From contig NZ_BAABFC010000010.1 in assembly GCF_039540575.1 (NCBI RefSeq), positions 171,358 through 235,357 of the forward strand: a DNA stretch of 64,000 bases, read 5' to 3'. The translations under genes and the position numbers were made by a program. Positions 10,956-18,723 of this stretch are shown piece after piece. The notes below the pieces were generated by a model. That model was not told where the DNA came from and did not search any database. It was given only the letters and a program-made list of their open reading frames with translations. How positions within the stretch are numbered: position 1 is the first letter of the stretch; each line of letters starts with the position of its first letter. This stretch comes from Pseudaeromonas paramecii (GTDB lineage: Bacteria > Pseudomonadota > Gammaproteobacteria > Enterobacterales > Aeromonadaceae).

Positions 10956-12308
10956 TTAACCCAGCAGCTGCTGGTGCAGTCGCTGCACCACGCTGACGGC
11001 ATCTGCCTCCCGCACCAGGAAGCAAAGATTGTGGGGGCTGGCCCCGTAGCAGATGAGGCGAATGTTGACGTCGTCCAGGGTGTCAAACACCCGGCTGCCG
11101 GCGCCATTCACCTCGCTCATGCGATTCCCGATCAGGGCCACTAGGGCCAGATCCTCTTCTACCTTCACCTTACACAAGGCACTCAGCTCGGCCAGCACAG
11201 CGTCACTGAGCATGCTCTTGCCGCTGGATTGACTGCCGGTGTGATCCAGGGTCAGGGAGACGCTCACCTCTGAGGTGGTGATGAGATCCACCGAGATGCG
11301 GTGCTTGGCCAGAATGCTGAACACCTCGGCCAGGAAACCGCAGGCCCCCAACATGCTGGGGCTTTGCAGGGTCAGCAATTGCTGGTTACGGCGCAGGGCC
11401 ACGGCCCGAAACAGCGGTGTGCTGTCGGTCTTGCCGCGCACCCAGGTGCCACCGGCTTCGGGGGCCTTGCTGGAGCCGACAAACACCGGGATCCCTTTGC
11501 GCAGGGCCGGTTGCAGGGTGGCCGGGTGCAGCACCTTGGCGCCGAAGGTGGCCATCTCCGCCGCTTCGGCGAAGCTGATCTCGTCGATGGGCCGCGCCGA
11601 GCTGACCAGCCGGGGATCCGTGGTATAGATGCCGGGCACGTCGGTCCAGATTTCCAGCTCGCTGGCATTCAAGGCCTCGGCCAGCAGGGCGGCGCTGTAG
11701 TCACTGCCGCCACGACCCAGGGTGGTGGTCTGGCCTTCGGCATTGGCCCCGATAAAGCCCTGGGTGATGACGATGTGATCCGTCAGCAGCGGGGAGAGTT
11801 CCTGTTGGCAGAGGGTGCGCAGGGCTTCAATGGCCGGGGTGGCCTTGCCGAACAGGCTGTCGGTACGCATCACGCGGCGCACATCGAACCAGCTGGCCTT
11901 GTGCCCTTGCTGGGTGAGGAGCTCGGTAAACAGACGGGTGGACATCAGCTCACCCTGGGCCACCAGGCGATCCACCAGGGCCGCATCGGTTTCCTGCACC
12001 GCCTGTTCGGCCAGCTGGGCTACCTCGGCCAAAATGGTCTGGATCTGCTGGCAGGCCGCATCTGGCCGCCCCAAGGCATCCAGGATGGCGTCTTGAATAT
12101 GGGTCAGTCGTGTCAGGTGGGCCTGGCGCTCTTCCTGGCTCAGGGTGCCCTGAGCCAGGGCGACCAAGAGGTTGGTGACGCCGGCACTGGCGCTGAGAGC
12201 GACCACTCGGGTCTGGGGATTCTGGGTCACGATCTTGGCACACAGTGCCATGGCATGGGCGTCCGCGACGCTGGTGCCGCCAAACTTGGCCACAGTAAGC
12301 TGACTCAA
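10956..12308 (-). CDS. lysC: Lysine-sensitive aspartate kinase (AK III type)
   Basis: Phosphorylates aspartate, first step to lysine, threonine and methionine. 450 residues, the length of monofunctional E. coli LysC. Kinase domain starts V-A-K-F-G-G-T-S-V-A; the T-T-L-G-R-G-G-S-D-Y-S-A segment is the substrate/ATP region; two ACT domains occupy the C-terminal ~150 residues (I-S-V-D-L-I-T-T-S-E-V-S-V-S-L and N-I-R-L-I-C-Y-G-A-S). The start is TTG at 12308-12306 with AAGGAG six bases upstream. Expression is governed by the lysine riboswitch in its leader, whose expression platform includes this ribosome site. Confidence 0.95.
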   Translation of the reverse strand: MSQLTVAKFGGTSVADAHAMALCAKIVTQNPQTRVVALSASAGVTNLLVALAQGTLSQEERQAHLTRLTHIQDAILDALGRPDAACQQIQTILAEVAQLAEQAVQETDAALVDRLVAQGELMSTRLFTELLTQQGHKASWFDVRRVMRTDSLFGKATPAIEALRTLCQQELSPLLTDHIVITQGFIGANAEGQTTTLGRGGSDYSAALLAEALNASELEIWTDVPGIYTTDPRLVSSARPIDEISFAEAAEMATFGAKVLHPATLQPALRKGIPVFVGSSKAPEAGGTWVRGKTDSTPLFRAVALRRNQQLLTLQSPSMLGACGFLAEVFSILAKHRISVDLITTSEVSVSLTLDHTGSQSSGKSMLSDAVLAELSALCKVKVEEDLALVALIGNRMSEVNGAGSRVFDTLDDVNIRLICYGASPHNLCFLVREADAVSVVQRLHQQLLG

Positions 12309-12314
12309 CTCAAA

Positions 12315-12567
12315 CTCCTTGTCTGCTGGCCATCGCCAGCGTTAGTCACGTCGAACAAGGGGAGTGCAGTCAGGCAAGAGGGGAGAGGTCAACATCTTGC
12401 CAGAAGCACTCCACCCGAAAACAGGTGGCAGCCCGAGGGATTCAGCCCACGCAGCCGACACAGTCTTGCCCCAACGGCGTACTGTGCCTCGGCGTTGCTC
12501 CCCCTGGCCGGCGATCATGGGAGTTGGCTCCTCCTGCCGGTTGCCTGGGCAACGCGCCTCTTCTGGT
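12315..12567 (-). ncRNA. Lysine riboswitch (L box) controlling lysC translation
   Basis: The minus-strand leader contains the conserved L-box sequence: ACCAGAAGAGGCGCGTTGCC, then GGAGGAGCCA, GGGGGAGCAACGCCGAGGC, GGCTGAATCCC and GCCACC. P1 is CCAGAAG (12560-12566) with CTTCTGG (12400-12406 complement), so the aptamer spans about 12399-12567. The expression platform is also readable. The lysC ribosome site ACAAGGAG (12322-12315) can pair with CTCCCCTTGT (12364-12355). That anti-ribosome-site strand can instead be held by GGAGTGC (12412-12406) pairing GCACTCC (12367-12361), reinforced by GGCAAGA/TCTTGCC (12401-12395 with 12379-12373). Ligand-stabilised P1 would break the second fold and close the ribosome site. 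Confidence 0.93.
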
Positions 12568-12593
12568 CCTGGTACCAAGTACCGGGGCGTAAA

Positions 12594-12622
12594 GGTTTAC
12601 TTGCGGATCCCCTGACTGTCAA
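12594..12622 (-). promoter_or_regulatory. lysC promoter
   Basis: Minus strand: consensus TTGACA (12622-12617), 17-base spacer, TAAACC (12599-12594) as a weak -10 box. The start would fall just upstream of the lysine aptamer. Confidence 0.6.
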
Positions 12623-12781
12623 CAGCCTTGGCGCAAAAATGCCTTCTGTTGCCAGTGGGAACCTTTTTTCTTGAGTGAAAACACTTTCAAAGTGTGATCT
12701 GGACTGGGATTTTTTGTTAACCAGTTGCAACACTGGCGTCAAAATGTGACGAGTGACACCTAATGAGCCAGATCCCGCTGC

Positions 12782-12862
12782 TATAGTCCACGGCGTGGAA
12801 ACCAGAAATCTCCATTGCCAAAACGGGGCCGTAGTCTATTGCGGCCCCGCCTTTTTTTTGTC
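12782..12862 (+). ncRNA. Plus-strand orphan terminator with possible short transcript
   Basis: A strong hairpin CGGGGCCG/CGGCCCCG (12824-12831, 12842-12849) with a ten-base loop is followed on the plus strand by CC and eight T, although no plus-strand gene precedes it. A TATAGT box at 12782-12787 would start a transcript of about 70 bases ending here. On the minus strand the same hairpin follows argA but has only four T. It may simply be the argA terminator; a small RNA is a weaker possibility. No convincing -35 box was found. Confidence 0.3.
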
Positions 12863-12866
12863 TAGA

Positions 12867-14195
12867 TTACAACGACTTCATCAAAATCTTCGAGCGGCGC
12901 TGGTAGTTGTACAGCTTCTGCTTGGCCACCGGCAGATCCGCCACCTCGACAGGTTCGAAGCCACGCTCGCGGAACCAGTGAATGGAGCGAGTGGTCAGCA
13001 CGAACAACTTCTGCAGCCGTTGCAGCCTGGCTTGCTCCTCGACCTTGGCCACCAGGCGATCGCCACGGTTGGAGTTGCGATAGTCAGGGTGGATCGCCAC
13101 ACAGGCCATCTCGCCCATGCCTTCCTCGGGGAAGGGATAGAGGGCGGCGCAGCCGATGACCATGCCGTCCCGCTCGATGATCTGGAACAGATCGATCTCC
13201 ATCTCTAGTTGTTCCCGTGAGCGACGCACCAGAATGCCTTCCTCCTCCATGGGCCGGATCAGATCCAGGATGCCGCCAATGTCGTCTATGGTGGCACGCC
13301 GGGCCTGCTCGGCACTCTGCCGCACTATCTGGGTGCCGATACCGTCCCGGGTGAACAGTTCCTGCAGCAAGGAGCCGTCTTCGCGGTAGCTGACCAGGTG
13401 GCTGCGGGGAACGCCCGCCCGGCAAGACTTGATGGCGGCGCGCATGTAACGGGCGGTGCCTGAGCTATCTTCCCCCTGGGCCTCCAGTTGGGCCAGGCAC
13501 TCCTCGGCCTGCTCGGGGAAGAGCTCGGAGACCACTTGTCCCGTGTGTCCTACCACCCCTTGGTTGGAGCAGAAGGCGATGAGCTTATCGGCCTTGAGAT
13601 GGATGGCCACCTGGGCCGCCAGATCTTCGGCATTGACGCTGAAGCTCTCGCCGGTGACCGAGAAGCCGATGGGAGAGATCAGCACCACGGCGTTGTTGTT
13701 CAGCTGCCCCTCAATCCCCTGGGTATCGATGCGGCGCACCCGACCGCTGTGGCAGTAGTCGATGCCATCGTCCACCCCCAGCGGCTGGGCGGTGACAAAG
13801 TTACCGCTGACCACGTTGACCCGGGCGCCGGCCATGGGGGTATTCACCAGCCCCATGGACAGGCGGGACATGATCTCCAGCTGCAGACCGCCGCACACCT
13901 GCTTGATGATGCGGAAGCTGTCGCTGTCGGTGATGCGAATGCGCTTGTGAAAGCGGGAGCGGATCCCGGCTTGGGCCAGTTGGTTATCGATCTGCGGCCG
14001 GGCGCCAAACACCAGCACCAGCCGGATACCCAGGCTCTGCAACAGGGCGATGTCGGTGACGATACTGTTGAAGTTTTCATCGGCGATGGCTTCGCCGCCA
14101 ATCATGATGACAAAGGTGGAGCCTCTGTGATGATTGACATAGGGAGTCGAGTGCCGAAACGCGCTCACCAATACTGCATCTCTTTCGCGAACCAT
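12867..14195 (-). CDS. argA: N-acetylglutamate synthase
   Basis: First enzyme of arginine synthesis; acetyl-CoA + glutamate to N-acetylglutamate. 442 residues (E. coli ArgA 443). N-terminal amino-acid-kinase-like domain (F-V-I-M-I-G-G-E-A-I, V-V-S-G-N-F-V-T-A-Q-P-L-G-V-D-D-G) carries the arginine feedback site in this family, and the C-terminal GNAT domain shows R-R-S-R-E-Q-L-E-M-E-I and F-V-L-T-T-R-S-I-H-W-F-x-E-R-G-F. The start matches the enterobacterial N-terminus M-V-R-E-R. With carAB in the same window, two arginine pathway entry points are present. Confidence 0.97.
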   Translation of the reverse strand: MVRERDAVLVSAFRHSTPYVNHHRGSTFVIMIGGEAIADENFNSIVTDIALLQSLGIRLVLVFGARPQIDNQLAQAGIRSRFHKRIRITDSDSFRIIKQVCGGLQLEIMSRLSMGLVNTPMAGARVNVVSGNFVTAQPLGVDDGIDYCHSGRVRRIDTQGIEGQLNNNAVVLISPIGFSVTGESFSVNAEDLAAQVAIHLKADKLIAFCSNQGVVGHTGQVVSELFPEQAEECLAQLEAQGEDSSGTARYMRAAIKSCRAGVPRSHLVSYREDGSLLQELFTRDGIGTQIVRQSAEQARRATIDDIGGILDLIRPMEEEGILVRRSREQLEMEIDLFQIIERDGMVIGCAALYPFPEEGMGEMACVAIHPDYRNSNRGDRLVAKVEEQARLQRLQKLFVLTTRSIHWFRERGFEPVEVADLPVAKQKLYNYQRRSKILMKSL

Positions 14196-14262
14196 GGCCG
14201 GTATTCCAACAGAAAAACTGGCGTTATGATGAGGAAAAATGCCAGGATGCGCAAGTATAAAT

Positions 14263-14279
14263 AGTCACTAAAAGTGACT
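14263..14279. repeat. Short perfect inverted repeat upstream of argA
   Basis: AGTCACT and AGTGACT separated by AAA, 68 bases upstream of the argA start. Could be an operator; no clear ARG box was recognised here. Confidence 0.3.
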
Positions 14280-14429
14280 TTTTATGTTGATTGTGTTGGG
14301 GTGACATCCCGGCCGCTGCCGTGTATCGGCCAGGCATGGGGCTGGGTTTAGGCTTGAGCGGTGGCTCGACCTCTTCTTTAATAAAAGGGCAGCGGCAGGC
14401 CTGATGGCCACTGGAATAAGGAGTATGGC

Positions 14430-15095
14430 ATGACGCAGATGGCAGTCTGTTTGGATTTTGATGGCACCCTGGTGGACTCTGAGCCCCTGCATTATGCCGC
14501 CTGGGCCGAGGAGTTGTCGGTATTTGGTGCGGCGCTGGATGAGGAGGAGTACCTGCGGCGCTTTGCCGGCATGGGCACCTTGAGTACGGCGGCCGTGTTG
14601 GCCCGGGAGTTTAAACTCGCCGTGTTGCCGGCAGAGTTGGCCGCGCGCAAAGGGGACCGCCTGATGACCCTGCTGGCCACCTCGCTGCCGCGCAAGGAGG
14701 CGGGGGCGGATGAACTGCTGGCCGGCCTGGCAGAGCTGGGAGCCAGTCTGGCGCTGGTGACCGGCGCTTACCGGCACGAGGTGCTGCCGGTACTCAAGGC
14801 CTTCGGCTGGCAGGAGTACTTTAAAGCGGTGATCACCCGGGATGATGTCACCCAGGCCAAACCCCATCCCGAGCCCTATCAGCGCGCCGTGCGGGCCCTG
14901 GGCCGTGAGCCTTACCAATGTTATGCCGTGGAGGACTCCGAGACCGGCATGCTCAGTGCGCTGCGGGCCGGGCTCATGACCCTGGTGGTGACGCGCCCCG
15001 GGGTCACTTTGCCACCACGACCCGAGCCTTATCACAGCTTTATGCGGCTTTCCTCACTGATGACTTGGTTCCTGGCTCGACAACAGGCAGACTAA
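14430..15095 (+). CDS. HAD family hydrolase (beta-phosphoglucomutase-like)
   Basis: 221-residue haloacid dehalogenase-superfamily phosphatase or phosphomutase, cytoplasmic. Motif I is D-F-D-G-T-L-V-D-S-E at residues 9-18 (nucleophile Asp9, acid/base Asp11). Motif II is L-V-T-G-A-Y, motif III Lys lies in Q-A-K-P-H-P-E-P-Y and motif IV is V-E-D-S-E-T-G. The P-H-P-E-P-Y pattern and a helical cap after motif I place it in the beta-PGM/YqaB/GPH group; substrate not predictable. AAGGAG lies seven bases before ATG. It may be co-transcribed with the DUF4357 gene and polB downstream. Confidence 0.87.
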   Translation: MTQMAVCLDFDGTLVDSEPLHYAAWAEELSVFGAALDEEEYLRRFAGMGTLSTAAVLAREFKLAVLPAELAARKGDRLMTLLATSLPRKEAGADELLAGLAELGASLALVTGAYRHEVLPVLKAFGWQEYFKAVITRDDVTQAKPHPEPYQRAVRALGREPYQCYAVEDSETGMLSALRAGLMTLVVTRPGVTLPPRPEPYHSFMRLSSLMTWFLARQQAD

Positions 15096-15139
15096 TCCGA
15101 CGCGCCGGGGGCGCCATCAAACAAGGTGAGGATGCAGGG

Positions 15140-15610
15140 ATGATGTTGAGCAAGCAGGTCAGTTTCATCGTGGATAATCGCGGCAATCGCCAGGCAGCTG
15201 TGGTGCCCATTGACATCTACGATGAGCTGATGGCGTTGCAAAAGGCCCTGCAGGAGAGCCGGCCCGGGGAGCGGGAACTGTACCATTTTCATGTCAAGGG
15301 GGCGGTGGCCAGCGGGTATCCGGTGGGGCAGCGTCATCAACCCGGTTTCATGCTGCTGGCTGGCTCCACCCTGGTGGCCGAGCAGGCGGACTCCCTCCGC
15401 GAGGCCGTGATTGAACTGCGCCTGAGTCTGCAAGCCAAGGGTCTGCTGGTGACGGAGGCGCCGGGCTATCGTTTGACCGAGGATTATCTGTTCAACAGTC
15501 CCAGCCTGGCCGCCAGCCTGGTGGCGGGCAACAACCGCAGTGGCCTGGATGCCTGGCGTAACGACGCTGGCTTCAGTCTTAAGGCGTCTGGCTTTGGTAA
15601 AAAAGAGTAG
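15140..15610 (+). CDS. DUF4357 protein with Phd/YefM-like N-terminal segment
   Basis: 156-residue protein of unknown function. Residues ~5-35 read like the N-terminal strand-helix of Phd/YefM-type antitoxins (S-F-I-V-D-N-R-G-N-R-Q-A-A-V-V-P-I-D-I-Y-D-E-L). The C-terminal half fits DUF4357: L-A-G-S near residue 75, then Y-R-L-T-E-D-Y-L-F-N-S-P-S-L-A-A-S-L-V-A-G and W-R-N. DUF4357 also appears at the end of some restriction/GIY-YIG proteins. No toxin gene is adjacent; it sits 44 bases after the HAD gene and 24 bases before polB. The domain readings are by eye. Confidence 0.6.
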   Translation: MMLSKQVSFIVDNRGNRQAAVVPIDIYDELMALQKALQESRPGERELYHFHVKGAVASGYPVGQRHQPGFMLLAGSTLVAEQADSLREAVIELRLSLQAKGLLVTEAPGYRLTEDYLFNSPSLAASLVAGNNRSGLDAWRNDAGFSLKASGFGKKE

Positions 15611-15634
15611 CCGGCGTCACCGCCTGCCCGCCCC

Positions 15635-18010
15635 ATGACGCGACAACAGCCGGTGGATGAGACCGGCTTTTTGCTGACTCGTCAGGCCCTGGATCGCCAG
15701 GGCCGCTGCGAATTGCAATTCTGGGTAACCACCCAAGCCGGACCGGCCTTGCTGCGAGTGCCGGATCACGAACCCCTGTTTTTTCTCCCACAAGCCCAGC
15801 AGGCCCAGGCCGAAATCCTGCTGCAGGTTCATGGTCTGGCTGCACGCTTTCGCCCTTTGGCGCTGAAGAGCTTTGCCCAGCAGCCGGTGAGCGCCTGCTA
15901 TTTGCCCAGTCTGAGCGTCGAACACCGTGCTCGTACCCTGTTGCGGCAGCATGGTCTTGCCTTGCTGGAGGCGGATGTCCGGCCGGTGGATCGTTACTTG
16001 ATGGAGCGATTCATCACCGCCGGGGTCCGTTTCTGCGGTGAGGCCAGCGTCCATGCGGGATACCGGGAAGTCCGGGTCACTCAACTGGCACCGGCGGAAC
16101 ATGCTTGGCAGGGCCGCGCCCTGTCGCTGGACGTGGAGTGCGCGCCGGATGGCCGGCTGCTGTGCGTCGGCCTGTGCAACCAAGGCTGGCATACCGTCAT
16201 CATGGTGGGGGCTCCACGTCCCTCACCGGCTGATGTGAAGATCGAATGGGTGGCCGACGAGCGCAGCCTGCTGCTGCACCTGGGGGCCTGCCTGCGTCAG
16301 CAGGATCCTGATTTGCTGCTTGGCTGGAATCTGGTGAATTTTGACTGTCGGCTCCTGCTGCGGCGGTTGGAGTTGCATGGGCTGGCGGCCGACTGGGGGC
16401 GGGCCGGCCAGCTGGCCCGGTTCTGGCCCTCGGCGGAGGGTAAGGATACCGGCACCCTGCTGTTGCCCGGGCGGGTGGCCGTCGATGGCATCGCCGCCCT
16501 CAAGTCTGCCGGCATGCACTTCGACAGCTACGCCCTGGAGGCGGTGGCCCGTCAGGTGCTGGGGGAGGGCAAGGATCTGCAGGGAACCGCCGAGCACCAG
16601 CGGGAGCAGGCCATAGTGCAGTGGCATCAGCAGGATCCGGTGCAACTGGCGTGCTATAACCTGCAGGATTGCCGGCTGGTTTGGGAGCTGTTTGACCGTC
16701 TGGCGCTGCTGCCGTTCTTGCAACGCCGCGCCCAGCTCTCCGGGCTGGCACTGGAGCGACCCGGCGGCTCGGTGGCGGCCTTTAGCCATCTGTATCTACC
16801 CAGGTTGCACCGGCGAGGCTATGTGGCGCCGGATCGTCCGCAGGGCCCCATCACTCCCTCGCCCGGCGGCTATGTGATGGACTCCGTGCCCGGCCTGTAT
16901 CGACATGTGTTGGTGCTGGATTTCAAGAGTCTGTATCCCAGCCTCATCCGTACCTTCGCCATCGATCCCCTGGCGCTGGTGGAGGGCATGCTCCGACAGC
17001 AGGACACCATCCCCGGCTTTCTCGGTGCCCGGTTTGCCCCCGAGGTGGCCATTTTACCCGGCTTGCTGGCTCAGCTGTGGCAGGCGCGGGATCAGGCCAA
17101 GGCCCAGCAGGATGCCGTCCTCTCCCAGGCCATCAAGCTGTTGATGAACTCCTTTTATGGGGTGCTGGGGTCGCCGGGCTGCCGCTTCTTTGATGCGCGG
17201 CTGGCGTCCAGCATCACGCTGCGGGGGCAGTGGTTGATGCAGCAAAGCCGGCTCTGGCTGCAGGAGCAGGGTTATCAGGTGATTTACGGTGACACCGACT
17301 CTATCTTCGTCTGGTTGACGCCCGAGCAAGTCAGCGACCCGGTGGCGCAGGGGAAGGCGCTGGCCGCTGGCATCAACGACTACTGGCGGCAACGGCTCGT
17401 CGACGAGTTTGGCATCAGCTCCTGCCTGGAGTTGCAGTTTGAGCGCCACTATGCCCGCTTCTTCATGCCCACCATCCGTGGCCAGGAGCAGGGCAGCAAG
17501 AAGCGCTATGCCGGCTTGGTCAGCTCAGCGCAAGGGGATGAGCTGATCTTCAAGGGGTTGGAGAGCATTCGCAGTGACTGGACCGAGCTGGCCAAACAGT
17601 TTCAACAGGGACTCTATTGGCGGGTCTTCCACGATGAGGATGTGGCGGCCTTTGTGCAGCAGATGGTGCGTCAGACCCGGCAGGGGGAGTTGGATCACTG
17701 GCTTGTCTATCACAAGAAACTGCGGCGGCCCCTGGCGGCCTATCAGCTGAGTCAGCCGCCGCACGTCAAGGCGGCCATCAAGCTGGAGGCGGCCAGGCAG
17801 GCCGCCGGCCTGCCACCACTGTACAGCCGTCGGGGGGAGATCGCCTATTACCAGACCCTGGCGGGCCCGGAGCCGGTGGGCCATCGCCAGCATGCCATCG
17901 ATTATCAGCATTACATCGACAAGCAGTTACGGCCGGTAGCGGAGGCGATCCTACCTTGGATTGGCGTAAGCTTCGAAGGCCTGGCCGGCGAGCAGCTCAG
18001 CCTGTTTTAG
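15635..18010 (+). CDS. polB: DNA polymerase II
   Basis: Family B DNA polymerase with 3'-5' exonuclease, used in replication restart and translesion synthesis. 791 residues (E. coli 783). Exo I is L-D-V-E-C with Asp166 and Glu168. Polymerase motif A is D-F-K-S-L-Y-P-S from residue 429, motif B K-L-L-M-N-S-F-Y-G, and motif C Y-G-D-T-D-S from residue 551 with both catalytic Asp present. The protein ends in Q-L-S-L-F, a good beta-clamp-binding peptide. No ribosome site is visible before ATG 15635, and no LexA box was seen close upstream, unlike E. coli polB. Confidence 0.95.
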   Translation: MTRQQPVDETGFLLTRQALDRQGRCELQFWVTTQAGPALLRVPDHEPLFFLPQAQQAQAEILLQVHGLAARFRPLALKSFAQQPVSACYLPSLSVEHRARTLLRQHGLALLEADVRPVDRYLMERFITAGVRFCGEASVHAGYREVRVTQLAPAEHAWQGRALSLDVECAPDGRLLCVGLCNQGWHTVIMVGAPRPSPADVKIEWVADERSLLLHLGACLRQQDPDLLLGWNLVNFDCRLLLRRLELHGLAADWGRAGQLARFWPSAEGKDTGTLLLPGRVAVDGIAALKSAGMHFDSYALEAVARQVLGEGKDLQGTAEHQREQAIVQWHQQDPVQLACYNLQDCRLVWELFDRLALLPFLQRRAQLSGLALERPGGSVAAFSHLYLPRLHRRGYVAPDRPQGPITPSPGGYVMDSVPGLYRHVLVLDFKSLYPSLIRTFAIDPLALVEGMLRQQDTIPGFLGARFAPEVAILPGLLAQLWQARDQAKAQQDAVLSQAIKLLMNSFYGVLGSPGCRFFDARLASSITLRGQWLMQQSRLWLQEQGYQVIYGDTDSIFVWLTPEQVSDPVAQGKALAAGINDYWRQRLVDEFGISSCLELQFERHYARFFMPTIRGQEQGSKKRYAGLVSSAQGDELIFKGLESIRSDWTELAKQFQQGLYWRVFHDEDVAAFVQQMVRQTRQGELDHWLVYHKKLRRPLAAYQLSQPPHVKAAIKLEAARQAAGLPPLYSRRGEIAYYQTLAGPEPVGHRQHAIDYQHYIDKQLRPVAEAILPWIGVSFEGLAGEQLSLF

Positions 18011-18028
18011 CCAGCCAGCGGGGTTTGC

Positions 18029-18352
18029 CTAGCCGCCGACCCAACGGGTGCTAAAGCCCGCCTTGGCCAGCTCGGCCTCAATGATCTCCCGCTTGTCCCC
18101 CTGAATTTCGATGATGCCATCCTTGAGGGCGCCACCGGTGCCGCATTTTTTCTTCAGCAGGCTGGCGATGGTCTTTTGCTGCTCTGCCGGTACCCCGTGG
18201 ATGGTGATGACACCGGCGCCCTTGCGACCCTTGGTTTCCCGGCGCAGCCGCACCAGGCCATCGGCGGCAAATGGACTGGCCGAGGCGGCGGTCTGGGTGT
18301 TGAGGTGCTGGCCATCGGTGGAGTAGACCAGTCGAGAGTTGTTATCGGCCAT
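18029..18352 (-). CDS. yciH: SUI1/eIF1-like translation factor YciH
   Basis: 107-residue SUI1-domain protein related to eIF1; E. coli YciH is a stress-linked inhibitor of translation initiation. The SUI1 core is clear: L-R-R-E-T-K-G-R-K-G-A-G-V-I-T-I-x-G, L-L-K-K-K-C-G-T-G-G-A-L-K-D-G and I-E-I-Q-G-D-K-R-E. Start ATG 18352 has AGGAG seven bases upstream; the frame is open further but without a better site. Convergent with polB. Confidence 0.9.
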   Translation of the reverse strand: MADNNSRLVYSTDGQHLNTQTAASASPFAADGLVRLRRETKGRKGAGVITIHGVPAEQQKTIASLLKKKCGTGGALKDGIIEIQGDKREIIEAELAKAGFSTRWVGG

Positions 18353-18408
18353 CGTGGGGCTCCTGGGCATTCTATGTGCAAATTCTGTCGGTAAAAGGTA
18401 GAGATAGG

Positions 18409-18422
18409 TTGATCTGGATCAC
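18409..18422. promoter_or_regulatory. FNR site upstream of feoABC
   Basis: TTGATctggATCAC, one mismatch from TTGAT-N4-ATCAA. Its centre (18415.5) lies about 43 bases before the start expected from the TATAAT at 18447-18452, the position for class II activation. FNR activation of feo is known in E. coli. Confidence 0.75.
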
Positions 18423-18446
18423 CCTTTTCTCTTTAGGGAAATCGTC

Positions 18447-18475
18447 TATAATGGCGATTACTGAGAACCATTATC
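18447..18475 (+). promoter_or_regulatory. feo -10 box and Fur box
   Basis: TATAAT at 18447-18452 is followed by a 19-base Fur-like site at 18457-18475 matching 14 of 19 positions of GATAATGATAATCATTATC. The site covers the expected transcription start, so Fe-Fur would block initiation. feoA starts 20 bases downstream. Confidence 0.75.
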
Positions 18476-18495
18476 AATGGTATTGAGGAGTCGCC

Positions 18496-18723
18496 ATGCT
18501 GCTATCTGAACTGGAACCCGGTTGTGCCGTCCGCATCGGCAGCCTGGCGGGCGTCGAGCCTGCCGTGCGCCGCAAGCTGATGGTCATGGGGCTGCTGCCA
18601 CACACCGAGGTTCGGTTGCTGCGTACCGCCCCCTTTGGCGATCCGCTGCAGGTGGCGGCTGATGGTATCACGCTTTCCCTGCAACGTGCCTTGGCCGGCC
18701 AGATTGAGGTGGAGTTGGTATGA
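18496..18723 (+). CDS. feoA: Ferrous iron transport protein A
   Basis: 75-residue SH3-like cytoplasmic partner of FeoB. Family pattern seen: L-x-P-G-C-A-V-R-I, R-R-K-L-M-V-M-G-L-L-P-x-T-E-V, A-P-F-G-D-P-L-Q-V and I-T-L-S-L-Q-R-x-L-A. GAGGAG lies upstream. Its stop overlaps the feoB start by four bases (ATGA), so translation is coupled. Control by oxygen and iron is suggested by the FNR and Fur sites. Confidence 0.95.
   Translation: MLLSELEPGCAVRIGSLAGVEPAVRRKLMVMGLLPHTEVRLLRTAPFGDPLQVAADGITLSLQRALAGQIEVELV

Noticed and set aside
11301..12674. 457-codon plus-strand frame opposite lysC and its leader
   Set aside because: Antisense shadow of lysC; it also runs through the riboswitch.
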